Below, piece after piece: positions 17,081 to 25,589 of a DNA stretch of 64,000 nt. The DNA lies in assembly GCF_042788235.1 (NCBI RefSeq), contig NZ_JBHZOL010000031.1, positions 124,001-188,000 of the forward strand. Reading direction: 5' to 3'. The notes under the pieces were generated by a model. That model was not told where the DNA came from. It worked only from the letters and a program-made list of their open reading frames with translations, and did no database searches. A program made the translations under genes and the position numbers. The DNA comes from Sphaerothrix epifaneia. GTDB lineage: Bacteria > Cyanobacteriota > Cyanobacteriia > Phormidesmidales > Phormidesmidaceae. The first letter of the stretch is position 1. Each line of letters begins with the position of its first letter.

Positions 17081-17941
17081 TTACATAGAGGCGTCGTCTT
17101 TAGCCAGCGGAGCCACCATTTCGACTTCAGCCTTTTCTGATTGCCCTAAATCTGCGCTTTTTGAGCTATGGGTGGTTTGGCCGTTTTGCGCAGCGCTATG
17201 CGTTGATTCCAAAACAGGTTCGCGATCGCTGGCAGTTAGCTGTTGTTGCGCTTCAGACTCAAGCGTAGGCCGCTTTTTGGAAAAGCCCCAGGCAAAGAGG
17301 GCGGCAATCAGACTCACCATCAGCCATTCGGGGGGAACCCAATTTTCATTCACCACTCGAATCAGCAGGCGAATACCCACCAGCGCCACTGTGGCAAAGC
17401 CAGCATCTTCTAAGTGAACATAAACTTCTAGCCAGCCGATAAACAACTCAGCCATAAATCGCAGGGTAATTACCCCAATTGCCCCGCCTAGCAGCACCAG
17501 CCAAATTTCTTGTGAAAGGGCGATCGCCGTAGTGACGCTGTCTAAAGAAAACGCTAAATCAGTGAGGGCGATCAGGGGCACTGCTTGCCACACTGTTTGA
17601 AAGCGAGGCCCGTGGTGGTGGGCGTCGTCGTCTTCGTCGGAGGTGAAGTACTGGTAGACCAGCCACAGCAGGTAAACAGCGCCTAAAACCTCAAACTGCC
17701 AAAATTGCAAGACCCATCCTGCCGTTAGAATAAGGCAGACGCGCAAAAGAAAAGCAACCACCAGCCCTACATTGAGCGCCCGACGTTCCATGTCTTTAGA
17801 AGCCAGACCCTGAGCGATCGCTGCTAAGGCAATAGCATTGTCAGCAGACAACACCGCTTCTAACGCAATCAGTACGGGGAGCAAGAGCAGTGTATCGACG
17901 CCGACGTTAGGAGAAAATTCTAGGAGACGATCTAGGGGCAT
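17081..17941 (-). CDS. TerC-family integral membrane protein
   Basis: Seven to eight hydrophobic segments. The two family motifs are EAVLSADNAIALAAIA (N-terminal half) and LTDLAFSLDSVTTAIAL (C-terminal half), whose Asp residues are thought to bind metal. A cytoplasmic loop carries DEDDDAHHHG, likely metal-interacting. TerC-type proteins are linked to metal (Mn/Ca) export or thylakoid assembly. The polar C-terminal ~60 residues are poorly conserved. Divergent from the next gene. Confidence 0.85.
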   Translation of the reverse strand: MPLDRLLEFSPNVGVDTLLLLPVLIALEAVLSADNAIALAAIAQGLASKDMERRALNVGLVVAFLLRVCLILTAGWVLQFWQFEVLGAVYLLWLVYQYFTSDEDDDAHHHGPRFQTVWQAVPLIALTDLAFSLDSVTTAIALSQEIWLVLLGGAIGVITLRFMAELFIGWLEVYVHLEDAGFATVALVGIRLLIRVVNENWVPPEWLMVSLIAALFAWGFSKKRPTLESEAQQQLTASDREPVLESTHSAAQNGQTTHSSKSADLGQSEKAEVEMVAPLAKDDASM

Positions 17942-18046
17942 TCAAAACGGATGGGTTAGGTGGACTAAATAAGGCTAGAAGCAGGCGCAGCTAAAGCGTT
18001 TGAAAGCGCAGGGTCACTTGATCTTAGCGCTCGATCCTTCATATAG

Positions 18047-18064
18047 ATAACCTGAATGGGTTAT
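18047..18064. promoter_or_regulatory. ATAACC/GGTTAT inverted repeat in a divergent promoter region
   Basis: ATAACC (18047-18052), 6-base spacer, GGTTAT (18059-18064), directly before TTGCTATACAG, which resembles a -10 region for the rightward gene. Could be an operator shared by the divergent genes. No regulator assigned. Confidence 0.25.
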
Positions 18065-18098
18065 TTGCTATACAGTTTAGTGACTTCTGAGTGACCTG

Positions 18099-18812
18099 GT
18101 GATTCATTCTTTGATTCAGCAATTCCGCGATCGCTATCCTATGGGTAGCCTAACAGCAGATCTGCTTATGCTGCATGATGGGCAATACATCGTTAGAGCG
18201 ATCGTGCAGCTAGAGCAAGGTACGGTAGCCACTGGCATGGCCGCAAGTTCGGACTTGGCTCAAGCAGAAGATTTAGCCAAAAGCCGAGCCTTGCAGTCTT
18301 TAGGTTTAGCGGCAAAGGCTGAGGTGAATGTCGCCTCCCCTTTAGCCGCCGCCGATGAGCCGCCAGCCTCTTTACCTGTAACGAAAAAACTTGCCGCCAC
18401 CTTGGGTAAAGCCACGGTTCAAAGCGGCTTATCTCAAACGGAGTTGCCCACGGTGACCTCGTTACCCCTGCCAGACGAGTTGCCCCACCCCCAGGTGGAT
18501 CCCATACCAATGTCGGTCGCCACTTTTCAGCCTGACTTGCCTGCTAGCTCACCGCTGCCTTCTTCTACCCCTCACTCAGCGCCCCCTGAGGCCAGTTTGT
18601 CATCCGTGGCAACAGGGCCAGTGGATCTTTCTGATATTTTGGCGCAAACCGATGTTGAACTGCGGCGATTGGGCTGGTCAGTCCAGCAGGGGCGAGAATT
18701 TTTGGAGCAAACCTACAACAAGCGATCGCGCCATGACTTGAGCGACGAGGAACTGCTAGAGTTTTTGCTTTACTTAGAAGGCCAGCCTTCCCCTACAGAA
18801 CCTGAGGGGTAA
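18099..18812 (+). CDS. Conserved cyanobacterial protein with disordered linker
   Basis: GTG start. Residues 1-70 look like a small alpha/beta domain (FRDRYPMGSLTADLLMLHDGQYIVRAIVQL... ALQSLGL), reminiscent of a double-stranded-RNA-binding-type or recombination-mediator-type fold, but I cannot name it. Residues 75-180 are Pro/Ala/Ser rich and disordered. The last ~50 residues form a helical domain (VELRRLGWSVQQGREFLEQ ... DLSDEELLEFLLYLE). The C-terminal block probably binds a partner. Function unknown. Confidence 0.6.
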   Translation: MIHSLIQQFRDRYPMGSLTADLLMLHDGQYIVRAIVQLEQGTVATGMAASSDLAQAEDLAKSRALQSLGLAAKAEVNVASPLAAADEPPASLPVTKKLAATLGKATVQSGLSQTELPTVTSLPLPDELPHPQVDPIPMSVATFQPDLPASSPLPSSTPHSAPPEASLSSVATGPVDLSDILAQTDVELRRLGWSVQQGREFLEQTYNKRSRHDLSDEELLEFLLYLEGQPSPTEPEG

Positions 18813-19001
18813 GGGCTAGAGTGGATAAAGGTCAGGCTGAGGACGAGAAGGGCGATCGCTGTGGCTACTAACAAGCGATCGTCACTGGCGCAACCGCAAT
18901 CTAGTCAGTTTCATGGCAAAATTTAGGACTGTAAAGAATCTGTAATGAAAGTTGCAGGCTCTAGGGTGCTGATGCTTGAAAAAAGGTGAAGAGACTACAG
19001 T

Positions 19002-20714
19002 ATGGGAACTCCCCTGTTAAAACTGGTAGCCACGTTAGCGCGTTGGCAAGCTAGGTCTTTTGTCGCTAAGCTGCCACGTTCCACCACGATTCAGGCTAAC
19101 TTTCTCAAATCGCTTTTGCAGGTGCAGCAGGCAACCGTGCTAGGGCAGGAACTAAAGCTAGCCCACATCACAACGCTAGACCAATTTCGCCAAACCGTCC
19201 CCATCTGGCCCTATAGCGCCTATCATCCTTACTTTGAACGAGCCGCCGCAGGTGAGCAAAACGTGGTTGCCCCAGAACCGCTGCTTCACATCAATTTGAG
19301 TAGTGGCTCAACCGGAAACCAAAAGCTCATTCCCATTACGCGGCGATCGCAGCAAAACCGAGCCTATGCCAATCAGGTTGCAATGGGGTTCGCTTTTACC
19401 CAAGCTCAGCAGCGGGGATTGAACCTGGGCAAAATGCTCCTAACCCATTCTGCTCAATCTCTAGGCCAGACCAGTGGCGGCATTCCTTACGGCCATGTCA
19501 GCAGCAACCAACTGCGATCGACCCCCGGCTGGCTCTATCAGCAGCTCTTTGCTCAGCCTCGAACGGCTCAGCTCATCAGCGATACGTTAGCTCGTCACTA
19601 TGTTTGCTTACTTTTTGCCTTGAGCGATGCCAACCTGGCGGTAATAGGCGCTACTTTTCCACTGGTGGCGCTTCAGCTTTGTACCTATTTAGAAACCTAT
19701 GGGGCATCGCTGATTGAGGATTTAGCCAGCGGTGAAATTGCTGACTGGATTAAGCTCGAACCCGAATTTCGCGCTAGCTTGGCTCAGCAGTTGAGACCCC
19801 AGCGCGATCGCGCTCGCCAATTAGCTCAGCTTTTAAAAACAGCAGGACGTTTGCTGCCACAGCAGGTTTGGCCGCATCTAGCCTTTATGGTGACAGCGCG
19901 GGGTGGCCCTTCTAGCTTTTACTTTGAACGCTTTGATGAATACTTTGGGGATTTGCCGATTTTTGGCGGGACTTTTGCCGCTTCAGAAGCGGTGTTTGGT
20001 TCTCACTGGAATTTCAACACGGATGGCACCTTACTGGCGATCGCTAGCAACTTTTTTGAATTTGTAGCACCCGATCAGTGGACGGCTACCTATCCGCAGA
20101 CGTTGTTGCCCCACGAAGTAAAAATTGGAGAGTTTTACCGCATTTTGGTGACCAATTATTCTGGCTTCTATCGCTATGACATTGGGGATGTGGTAGAAGT
20201 CACGGGGATGCGGGCTGGCGTGCCGTTGATTGCCTTTCGTTATCGCCAGGGCGGTACCCTATCAGCCATTTCTGAAAAAACAACGGAATATCATGCGGTG
20301 CAAGTGCTGACGGTGCTTAAACAACATCACGCGCTAGCAATTGAAGATTTTTGTATTACGCTGTCGGAAAACTGGGTAGATCCCTATTACGTGCTGAATC
20401 TAGAGCTAACCCCGAACGCGCCTGTGCCGCCCTTGCCAGCCGTACTAGCCGACTTCGATCGCCAACTGCAAGCGGCTAACCAGTCTTATGCACTCAAACG
20501 ACAAAAAAATGACATTTTGCCCCCCCGGCTAAACCTGCTTGACAGCGGCAGTTTTGCCACCCTCCGCCAGCATCGCCTCAAGCCGGGAACCCCTGATACG
20601 GCTCAGGTGAAACTACCCCATATCAGCAGCGATCGCACGCTACTAGCCGAGGTTAAAATTCAGCAGCAAGTCAGCTTCTCGTCTCAATCACCCATCGGTC
20701 GAAGCAGCCTCTAA
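19002..20714 (+). CDS. GH3-family acyl-adenylate-forming protein
   Basis: 570 aa with the three GH3 nucleotide motifs in order: HINLSSGSTGNQKLIPIT (about residue 97), GGTFAASEAVFGSH (about 323) and YRYDIGDVVEVTG (about 388). Plant GH3 enzymes join amino acids to jasmonate or auxin. The bacterial members are mostly uncharacterised and the acyl substrate here is unknown. It stands alone with non-coding repeats downstream. Confidence 0.85.
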   Translation: MGTPLLKLVATLARWQARSFVAKLPRSTTIQANFLKSLLQVQQATVLGQELKLAHITTLDQFRQTVPIWPYSAYHPYFERAAAGEQNVVAPEPLLHINLSSGSTGNQKLIPITRRSQQNRAYANQVAMGFAFTQAQQRGLNLGKMLLTHSAQSLGQTSGGIPYGHVSSNQLRSTPGWLYQQLFAQPRTAQLISDTLARHYVCLLFALSDANLAVIGATFPLVALQLCTYLETYGASLIEDLASGEIADWIKLEPEFRASLAQQLRPQRDRARQLAQLLKTAGRLLPQQVWPHLAFMVTARGGPSSFYFERFDEYFGDLPIFGGTFAASEAVFGSHWNFNTDGTLLAIASNFFEFVAPDQWTATYPQTLLPHEVKIGEFYRILVTNYSGFYRYDIGDVVEVTGMRAGVPLIAFRYRQGGTLSAISEKTTEYHAVQVLTVLKQHHALAIEDFCITLSENWVDPYYVLNLELTPNAPVPPLPAVLADFDRQLQAANQSYALKRQKNDILPPRLNLLDSGSFATLRQHRLKPGTPDTAQVKLPHISSDRTLLAEVKIQQQVSFSSQSPIGRSSL

Positions 20715-20758
20715 AGGCAGTTTTTCGTTAAACTATGACCTGCGCGGAACCTGCTGAT

Positions 20759-20864
20759 ATCAATTCTCAATTTTGGATTTTCGCTTTTGAATTGAACAGT
20801 CTTTGCTCTGCATACGTTTCGGTATTCTCATCTGTACCTTTCTTTTGAAGAATCGGTATAAACC
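20759..20864 (-). repeat. Dispersed repeat B, copy B1
   Basis: About 105 bp, begins TATCAATTCTC and ends GAATCGGTAT. The reverse complement recurs at 34899-35005 with about seven differences and one indel. The ends form an imperfect terminal inverted repeat (TAYCRATTCT). No coding capacity: a MITE-like element. Sits between the GH3 gene and the convergent EVE gene. Confidence 0.8.
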
Positions 20865-20927
20865 CAGCGTAGTGATAGCAACACCTTCTGCCAGCCCTAA
20901 CCTGAAAAGCCAACAGAAGCCCGTTGG

Positions 20928-21395
20928 TTATTTGAATGACGCCCCCTCAGCGATCGCCAGAATTTTTTCAGCCGCCGTTGCCGAAACAGGCATCACCGAC
21001 AGCCGATTTCCCCGCTTCACGACCAGCAGTTCTTCTGGGCTAAAGGTAGCCTTGAGCGTATTTAGGGCAATGTAGTGGGCAAAAGTTTTGAGATAACCGA
21101 CCTTCACCGTCTGCCAGCGAGGATTTTCCGGCGTTGATTGCTCATCATAGTAGGGGCTATGGCGATCAAACTGGCTGGGATCATCTAGGTTAGCCTGCAC
21201 AATTTCCATCAGCCCTGCAATGCCCGGTGGCTGAGTGTTGGAGTGATAAAAAAAGGCGCGATCGCCGACTTGCATCTGCCGCAAAAAGTTACGAGCCTGG
21301 TAATTGCGTACGCCATCCCAAATCTCAATTTGTTCGCGCTCTAAATCCGCGATGCTGTAGACATCCGGTTCAGACTTCATCAACCAGTAGTTCAT
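20928..21395 (-). CDS. EVE-domain protein (thymocyte nuclear protein 1 type)
   Basis: 155 aa, a single EVE/PUA-like fold: MNYWLMKSEPDVYSI, IWDGVRNYQARNFLRQM, GDRAFFYHSN and WQTVKVGYL are diagnostic. EVE domains bind modified bases in DNA or RNA; the bacterial role is open. Its start overlaps the 3' end of tsaE by 26 bases, so translation is probably coupled. Confidence 0.88.
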   Translation of the reverse strand: MNYWLMKSEPDVYSIADLEREQIEIWDGVRNYQARNFLRQMQVGDRAFFYHSNTQPPGIAGLMEIVQANLDDPSQFDRHSPYYDEQSTPENPRWQTVKVGYLKTFAHYIALNTLKATFSPEELLVVKRGNRLSVMPVSATAAEKILAIAEGASFK

Positions 21396-21867
21396 CGGTG
21401 CTTAGCGTCTTCAAAAGGTGGGCTTGAGCCTCGGTAGACGGCTGTAAGGTTGCCTGTCGTCCTTGGGCGGTATAAGTCAAATCAATGGTTAGCGGCTGCT
21501 CCGGCCCATAATTTAGCTTGTCTGACCACTCGATCGCCACAATTCCGGGGGCGACTTCGGTAGCATCCCAGTAAGTTTCTAGATAAAGGGCATCTATACT
21601 AGCTGCCTCTAGCCGATAAAGGTCGATATGGTAAAGCGGCAATCGCCCGCTTGCGTACTCATTGATTAAAGTAAAAGTTGGGCTGTCTATCGTTTCTGAA
21701 ATGCCCAATCCTTGCCCAATTCCTTGAACTAGCGTCGTTTTGCCGCTGCCTAAATTACCTCGCAACAGCAGAACGGTGCCAGCAGGTAGCGATCGCCCCA
21801 ACCAGTACCCTAGCTTGGCAGTCGCCACCGCAGTCGCTAACCTTAACTCCACCCCTTGCCATGCCAT
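21370..21867 (-). CDS. tsaE: tRNA threonylcarbamoyladenosine ATPase TsaE
   Basis: Walker A LRGNLGSGKTTLVQGIG, then SPTFTLINEYASG and LYHIDLYRL, all TsaE signatures. It works with TsaB and TsaD to make t6A37 in ANN-decoding tRNAs. The start at 21867 (MAWQGVEL) is preferred; the TTG 30 bases upstream would add ten residues. 165 aa. Overlaps the EVE gene downstream. Confidence 0.9.
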   Translation of the reverse strand: MAWQGVELRLATAVATAKLGYWLGRSLPAGTVLLLRGNLGSGKTTLVQGIGQGLGISETIDSPTFTLINEYASGRLPLYHIDLYRLEAASIDALYLETYWDATEVAPGIVAIEWSDKLNYGPEQPLTIDLTYTAQGRQATLQPSTEAQAHLLKTLSTDELLVDEV

Positions 21868-21900
21868 CGCCTGTTTTAACTCAAATTTTCTACCCAAATT

Positions 21901-22037
21901 TATTTATAGCTAAAGGTAGCTAAAGGCTAAAGGTAGCTGAAGGCTAAAAGCTAAAGGCAGCGGGCAGAATCAAAGGCTTTGCTGTCAGCGGCTTGCAGCG
22001 ATTGAAGTGTCTCAACGCTTCTGGCTACTGCCATAGC
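21901..22037 (+). repeat. Dispersed repeat A, copy A2 (longest intact copy)
   Basis: Starts TATAGCTAAAGG with that unit repeated with variation about four times (21903-21955), then GGCAGCGGGCAGAATC, GCTTTGCTGTCAGCGGCTTG, GATTGAAGTGTCTCAACGCT and ends CTGGCTACTGCCATA. The rest of the 21868-22259 gap has no feature I can support. Confidence 0.7.
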
Positions 22038-22259
22038 CCTCTTTTATCATTCCAAGAATTTTGAACATATTTGCGTCGTTTCAACCCACGAAGCAATCAG
22101 GCTTTAATCCCGGCTTGATAGAAGAGGACTATCAGTAAAGACCAGTTAAAAGCAGTCTCTTTGCAAGTCCTATCAACCCGTTTGCTCGCTTGATCGACGC
22201 TTCACAGCCACTCTTGAAAACCCCTCCCCCATTTTCCCCTTTCGACATACCCTAATGAC

Positions 22260-22901
22260 ATGATTATTACGGTTGCCAGCTTCAAAGGCGGCGTTGGTAA
22301 AACAACGACGGCAATTCATCTGGCTGCTTTCTTTCAGGGGCAGGCAGAAACCTTGCTCATTGACGCCGATCCCAATCGATCGGCCTTAAACTGGGCCAGC
22401 CGTGGCGAGTTACCCTTTAAAGTCGTAGATGAGTGGCAGGCTGGTCAGGATGATCATGCTTACGGCCATGTGATTATTGACACCCCGGCTCGCCCCGTTG
22501 CCAATGACTTAGCGGCTCTGGCGACAAGCTGCGATCTGCTGATTTTGCCAACAACGCCTGATATTTTGGCTTTAGATGCGCTGGTTCTGACGGTTGCGTA
22601 TCTTAACAAAATTCAAATGCGGGGTTATCGGATTTTGCTGACGGCCATTCCGCCCAAGCCTAGCAAAGCCGGAGCAGAAGTAAGAGCAATGCTGCGAGAG
22701 GTGAATTTGCCTGTTTTAGCCGCAGGCATTCGCCGCACCGCCGCGTTTCAAAAAGCTGCCTTGGCTGGGGTGCCTATTTATGCCATTAAAGATCCCAGAG
22801 CTGAGCTAGGCTGGCAAGATTACGAAGCGGCAGGCCAAGAAATTTTGCGAGACTTCAGCCAAACTCCCTCTCTCGACAATGGCACCTTACCCGATTTCTA
22901 G
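22260..22901 (+). CDS. Orphan ParA/MinD-type ATPase
   Basis: Deviant Walker A SFKGGVGKTTTAIHLA with the signature Lys of ParA proteins, ETLLIDADPN (Walker A' region) and HVIIDTPARP (Walker B). No DNA-binding N-terminus, so a short ParA. 213 aa. No parB or McdB-like partner is next to it: the next gene is ppx. Possibly positions some cellular cargo; what it moves is unknown. Confidence 0.85.
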   Translation: MIITVASFKGGVGKTTTAIHLAAFFQGQAETLLIDADPNRSALNWASRGELPFKVVDEWQAGQDDHAYGHVIIDTPARPVANDLAALATSCDLLILPTTPDILALDALVLTVAYLNKIQMRGYRILLTAIPPKPSKAGAEVRAMLREVNLPVLAAGIRRTAAFQKAALAGVPIYAIKDPRAELGWQDYEAAGQEILRDFSQTPSLDNGTLPDF

Positions 22902-23009
22902 GTAAGGTCTGTGAAAGTTTTACATAGGTGACAATATAGCAGGGGCTAGATACCGATTAGCCCAACTGACCGATGTAGGATTGGTAACAGCAAAGATTTC
23001 AGCCGACTC

Positions 23010-24662
23010 ATGGTAGACACTGCTTCTCGCTTTGCTCCCAAAGCGCTTGACCTGACGGACTTCTCTCCGCCGCTGGATCGCGATCGCATTTTGGCCGCTA
23101 TTGATGTGGGTACGAACTCTATTCATATGGTGGTGGTCAAAATTCAGCCGACGATTCCGGCTTTTACGATTATTGACAAAGAAAAAGATACGGTTCGCCT
23201 GGGTGACTTTTGTGAAAAAACTGGCAGCTTGACCGAAGCAGCCATGAAGCGAGGCATTGCTGCTTTGAAGCGGTGCAAAGCGATCGCCCAGAGCCTGCAA
23301 GCTGAAGACATTGTAGCGGTAGCCACCAGCGCCGTCCGCGAAGCCAACAACGGCTGGGAATTTATTGAGCGAGTTGAGCGAGAAGTCGGGCTGTCGATCA
23401 ATTTGATTGCGGGTACCGAAGAAGCTCGCCGGATTTATCTGGGCGTTTTGTCGGGCATGGAGCTACAGGGCCAGCCCCATGCCATTATTGATATTGGCGG
23501 TGGCTCAACGGAATTGATTTTGGGCAACGGGCAACCTCACCGCTTTTTAAGCAGTTCCAAGGTTGGTGCAGTGCGCTTATCGGCGCAGTTCGTCCATAGC
23601 GATCCCATTAGCGATCAGGACTATACCTACCTCTGTGCTTATGTACGGGGCATGTTAGAGCGACCCGTCGATGAGCTAAAAACCCATCTCAAAGCCGAAG
23701 AAACCCTCAGCGCCATTGGCACCTCTGGCACTATTGAGTGCTTAGCGGCGATCGCAGCGGACGAAAAACTTGGGTTTGTCCCCGAACCTCTCAACGGCTA
23801 TCAAATGTCGCTGGCAGAACTCAGGCAAATTGTCGATCGCCTGCGCCGCATGGCTTACGAAGAACGCCTATCGCTACCAGAAATTTCTGATCGGCGAGCA
23901 GAGATCATTGTAGCGGGGGCAATTATTCTGCAAGAAACCCTAACGCTGCTGGGGGTTGAGGCTATCACCATCTGCGAACGGGCACTGCGAGAAGGCGTAG
24001 TGGTCGATTGGATGTTGACCCACAGTTTGATTGAAGATCGGCTGCAATATCAAGGTTCGGTTCGGCAGCGCAGCGTCATCAAAATTGCCCACAAATATCG
24101 GGTGGATATGCCCCATAGCGAACGCGTTGCTCAGTTTGCGTTGGCACTCTTTGATCAGCTCAAAGGCAAGCTACACGCTTGGGATTTTGCCGAGCGCCAG
24201 TTACTTTGGGCTGCCGCCGTCTTACACAATAGCGGCCATTTCATTAGCCACTCTTCCCACCATAAACACTCCTATTACCTGATTCGCAATGGCGAACTGC
24301 TGGGCTATACCGAAGCAGAAATCGAAATTATTGCCAACTTAGCCCGCTACCATCGCAAGAGCTTTCCGAAGAAAAAGCATGACAACTACCGCAACTTGCC
24401 GACTAAACATGCTCGCCAAGTCGTGGAAGAACTCAGCCCCATCTTGCGTTTGGCTGTGGCGCTCGATCGCCGTCGTATCGGCGCGATCGCTGAAATGAAC
24501 TGTCACTACGACGAAGAGGCCAAACAGCTCCAGCTTCAGCTCACACCCGCTAATCCTAACGACAACTGTGAAATTGAGTTATGGAATTTGGATTACAAAA
24601 AAGACAGCTTTGAAACCGAATTTGGCGTCGAGGTTGTGGCTAATCTCGCGTCTGGTTTGTAA
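23010..24662 (+). CDS. ppx: Exopolyphosphatase (Ppx/GppA family)
   Basis: Actin-like ATPase fold with phosphate 1 AAIDVGTNSIHMVVVKI, phosphate 2 AIIDIGGGSTELILGNG and adenosine loop GTSGTIECLAAI. The C-terminal HD-like part (about residues 360-540) has LHNSGHFISHSSHHKHS. 550 aa, like cyanobacterial exopolyphosphatases. Degrades polyphosphate and possibly pppGpp. Confidence 0.9.
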   Translation: MVDTASRFAPKALDLTDFSPPLDRDRILAAIDVGTNSIHMVVVKIQPTIPAFTIIDKEKDTVRLGDFCEKTGSLTEAAMKRGIAALKRCKAIAQSLQAEDIVAVATSAVREANNGWEFIERVEREVGLSINLIAGTEEARRIYLGVLSGMELQGQPHAIIDIGGGSTELILGNGQPHRFLSSSKVGAVRLSAQFVHSDPISDQDYTYLCAYVRGMLERPVDELKTHLKAEETLSAIGTSGTIECLAAIAADEKLGFVPEPLNGYQMSLAELRQIVDRLRRMAYEERLSLPEISDRRAEIIVAGAIILQETLTLLGVEAITICERALREGVVVDWMLTHSLIEDRLQYQGSVRQRSVIKIAHKYRVDMPHSERVAQFALALFDQLKGKLHAWDFAERQLLWAAAVLHNSGHFISHSSHHKHSYYLIRNGELLGYTEAEIEIIANLARYHRKSFPKKKHDNYRNLPTKHARQVVEELSPILRLAVALDRRRIGAIAEMNCHYDEEAKQLQLQLTPANPNDNCEIELWNLDYKKDSFETEFGVEVVANLASGL

Positions 24663-24769
24663 GGCGGCTAGCGCTGGTTCTAAGCAAGGATAGTTCACGT
24701 TTTATGAGGGGCGCTTCACGAACGGCGCCGACTGTTTAGGATAGAAACAGTTGCAAAAGATACCGTGGC

Positions 24770-25492
24770 ATGAGTAACGCGATCGCCCCAAACGACAAAC
24801 CCCAAGGGGCTAATCGGCTGGTGAGGGTTTTCCAATCACCAATTGGTAAAAAGCTGATAACGGGGGTCACAGGGTTAGGGCTAGCCGTTTTTGTGCTGGT
24901 ACACATGTTGGGCAATCTGCTTTTGCTAGCCAGCCCAGACGCTTACAACGCGTATGCCTACCATTTAGAGCAATGGGGGCCATTCCTCTATAGCATTGAG
25001 CTAATTTTGCTAGCGTTTGTCATCTTTCATGCCCTGCTAGGCATCCAAATTTACTGGGGCAAGCTCAAAGCCCGTCCTACAGGCTATCAAACCTATGTCT
25101 CCGCTGGATCGCCCAGCCTGCAGTCTCTCAGCTCACGGACGATGATTTTGACGGGGCTGGGGTTGGGCGTTTTTTTGGTCTTTCATCTGATGGCTTTTAA
25201 GTTTGGGCCTTACTACAGCACGGTGTTAGCGAATGGCGTGGTCGGTCGCGATCTGGCTCGTCTGGTGATCGAAAAGTTTCAAACCCCGCAATATACCTTT
25301 GGCTACAGCGCTGTCATGATCGGGCTGGGGTTGCATCTGCGCCACGGTCTTTGGAGTGCGCTGCAATCTCTAGGGGCGATGAGTGCAGCAGCAAAGCCCT
25401 TTGTCTATGGCTTGGGCACGGGGCTGGCGATCGCGATCGCGATCGGCTTTATCGGTTTGCCCTGGGCCATTTTTAGCGGTTGGGTGGGTTAG
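24770..25492 (+). CDS. sdhC: Succinate dehydrogenase cytochrome b558-type membrane subunit
   Basis: Five hydrophobic segments with histidines placed for two hemes (LVHMLGNLL, FHALLGIQI, FHLMAFKFG, GLHLRHGLWSAL). It begins SPIGKKLITGVTGLGLAVFV, typical of the single-subunit B-type anchors that work with SdhA and SdhB. 240 aa. The sdhA gene follows 97 bases downstream. Confidence 0.88.
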   Translation: MSNAIAPNDKPQGANRLVRVFQSPIGKKLITGVTGLGLAVFVLVHMLGNLLLLASPDAYNAYAYHLEQWGPFLYSIELILLAFVIFHALLGIQIYWGKLKARPTGYQTYVSAGSPSLQSLSSRTMILTGLGLGVFLVFHLMAFKFGPYYSTVLANGVVGRDLARLVIEKFQTPQYTFGYSAVMIGLGLHLRHGLWSALQSLGAMSAAAKPFVYGLGTGLAIAIAIGFIGLPWAIFSGWVG

Positions 25493-25589
25493 CTTTGCCC
25501 CATAGAAGCAGGGTTTATTGGCTTGGCTCAGGGCGATCGCGTCCAGTCTTTTAATTCCGCAGTCTTGTATTTGTTTCTTCTAAAAATTC

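Noticed and set aside
17942..18098. Possible yybP-ykoY riboswitch before the TerC-type gene
   Set aside because: The required GGGGAG and CCCUACC-type pairing are absent on the minus strand.
22260..22901. Carboxysome-positioning McdA
   Set aside because: It has the signature Lys of ordinary ParA, and no McdB-like gene follows.
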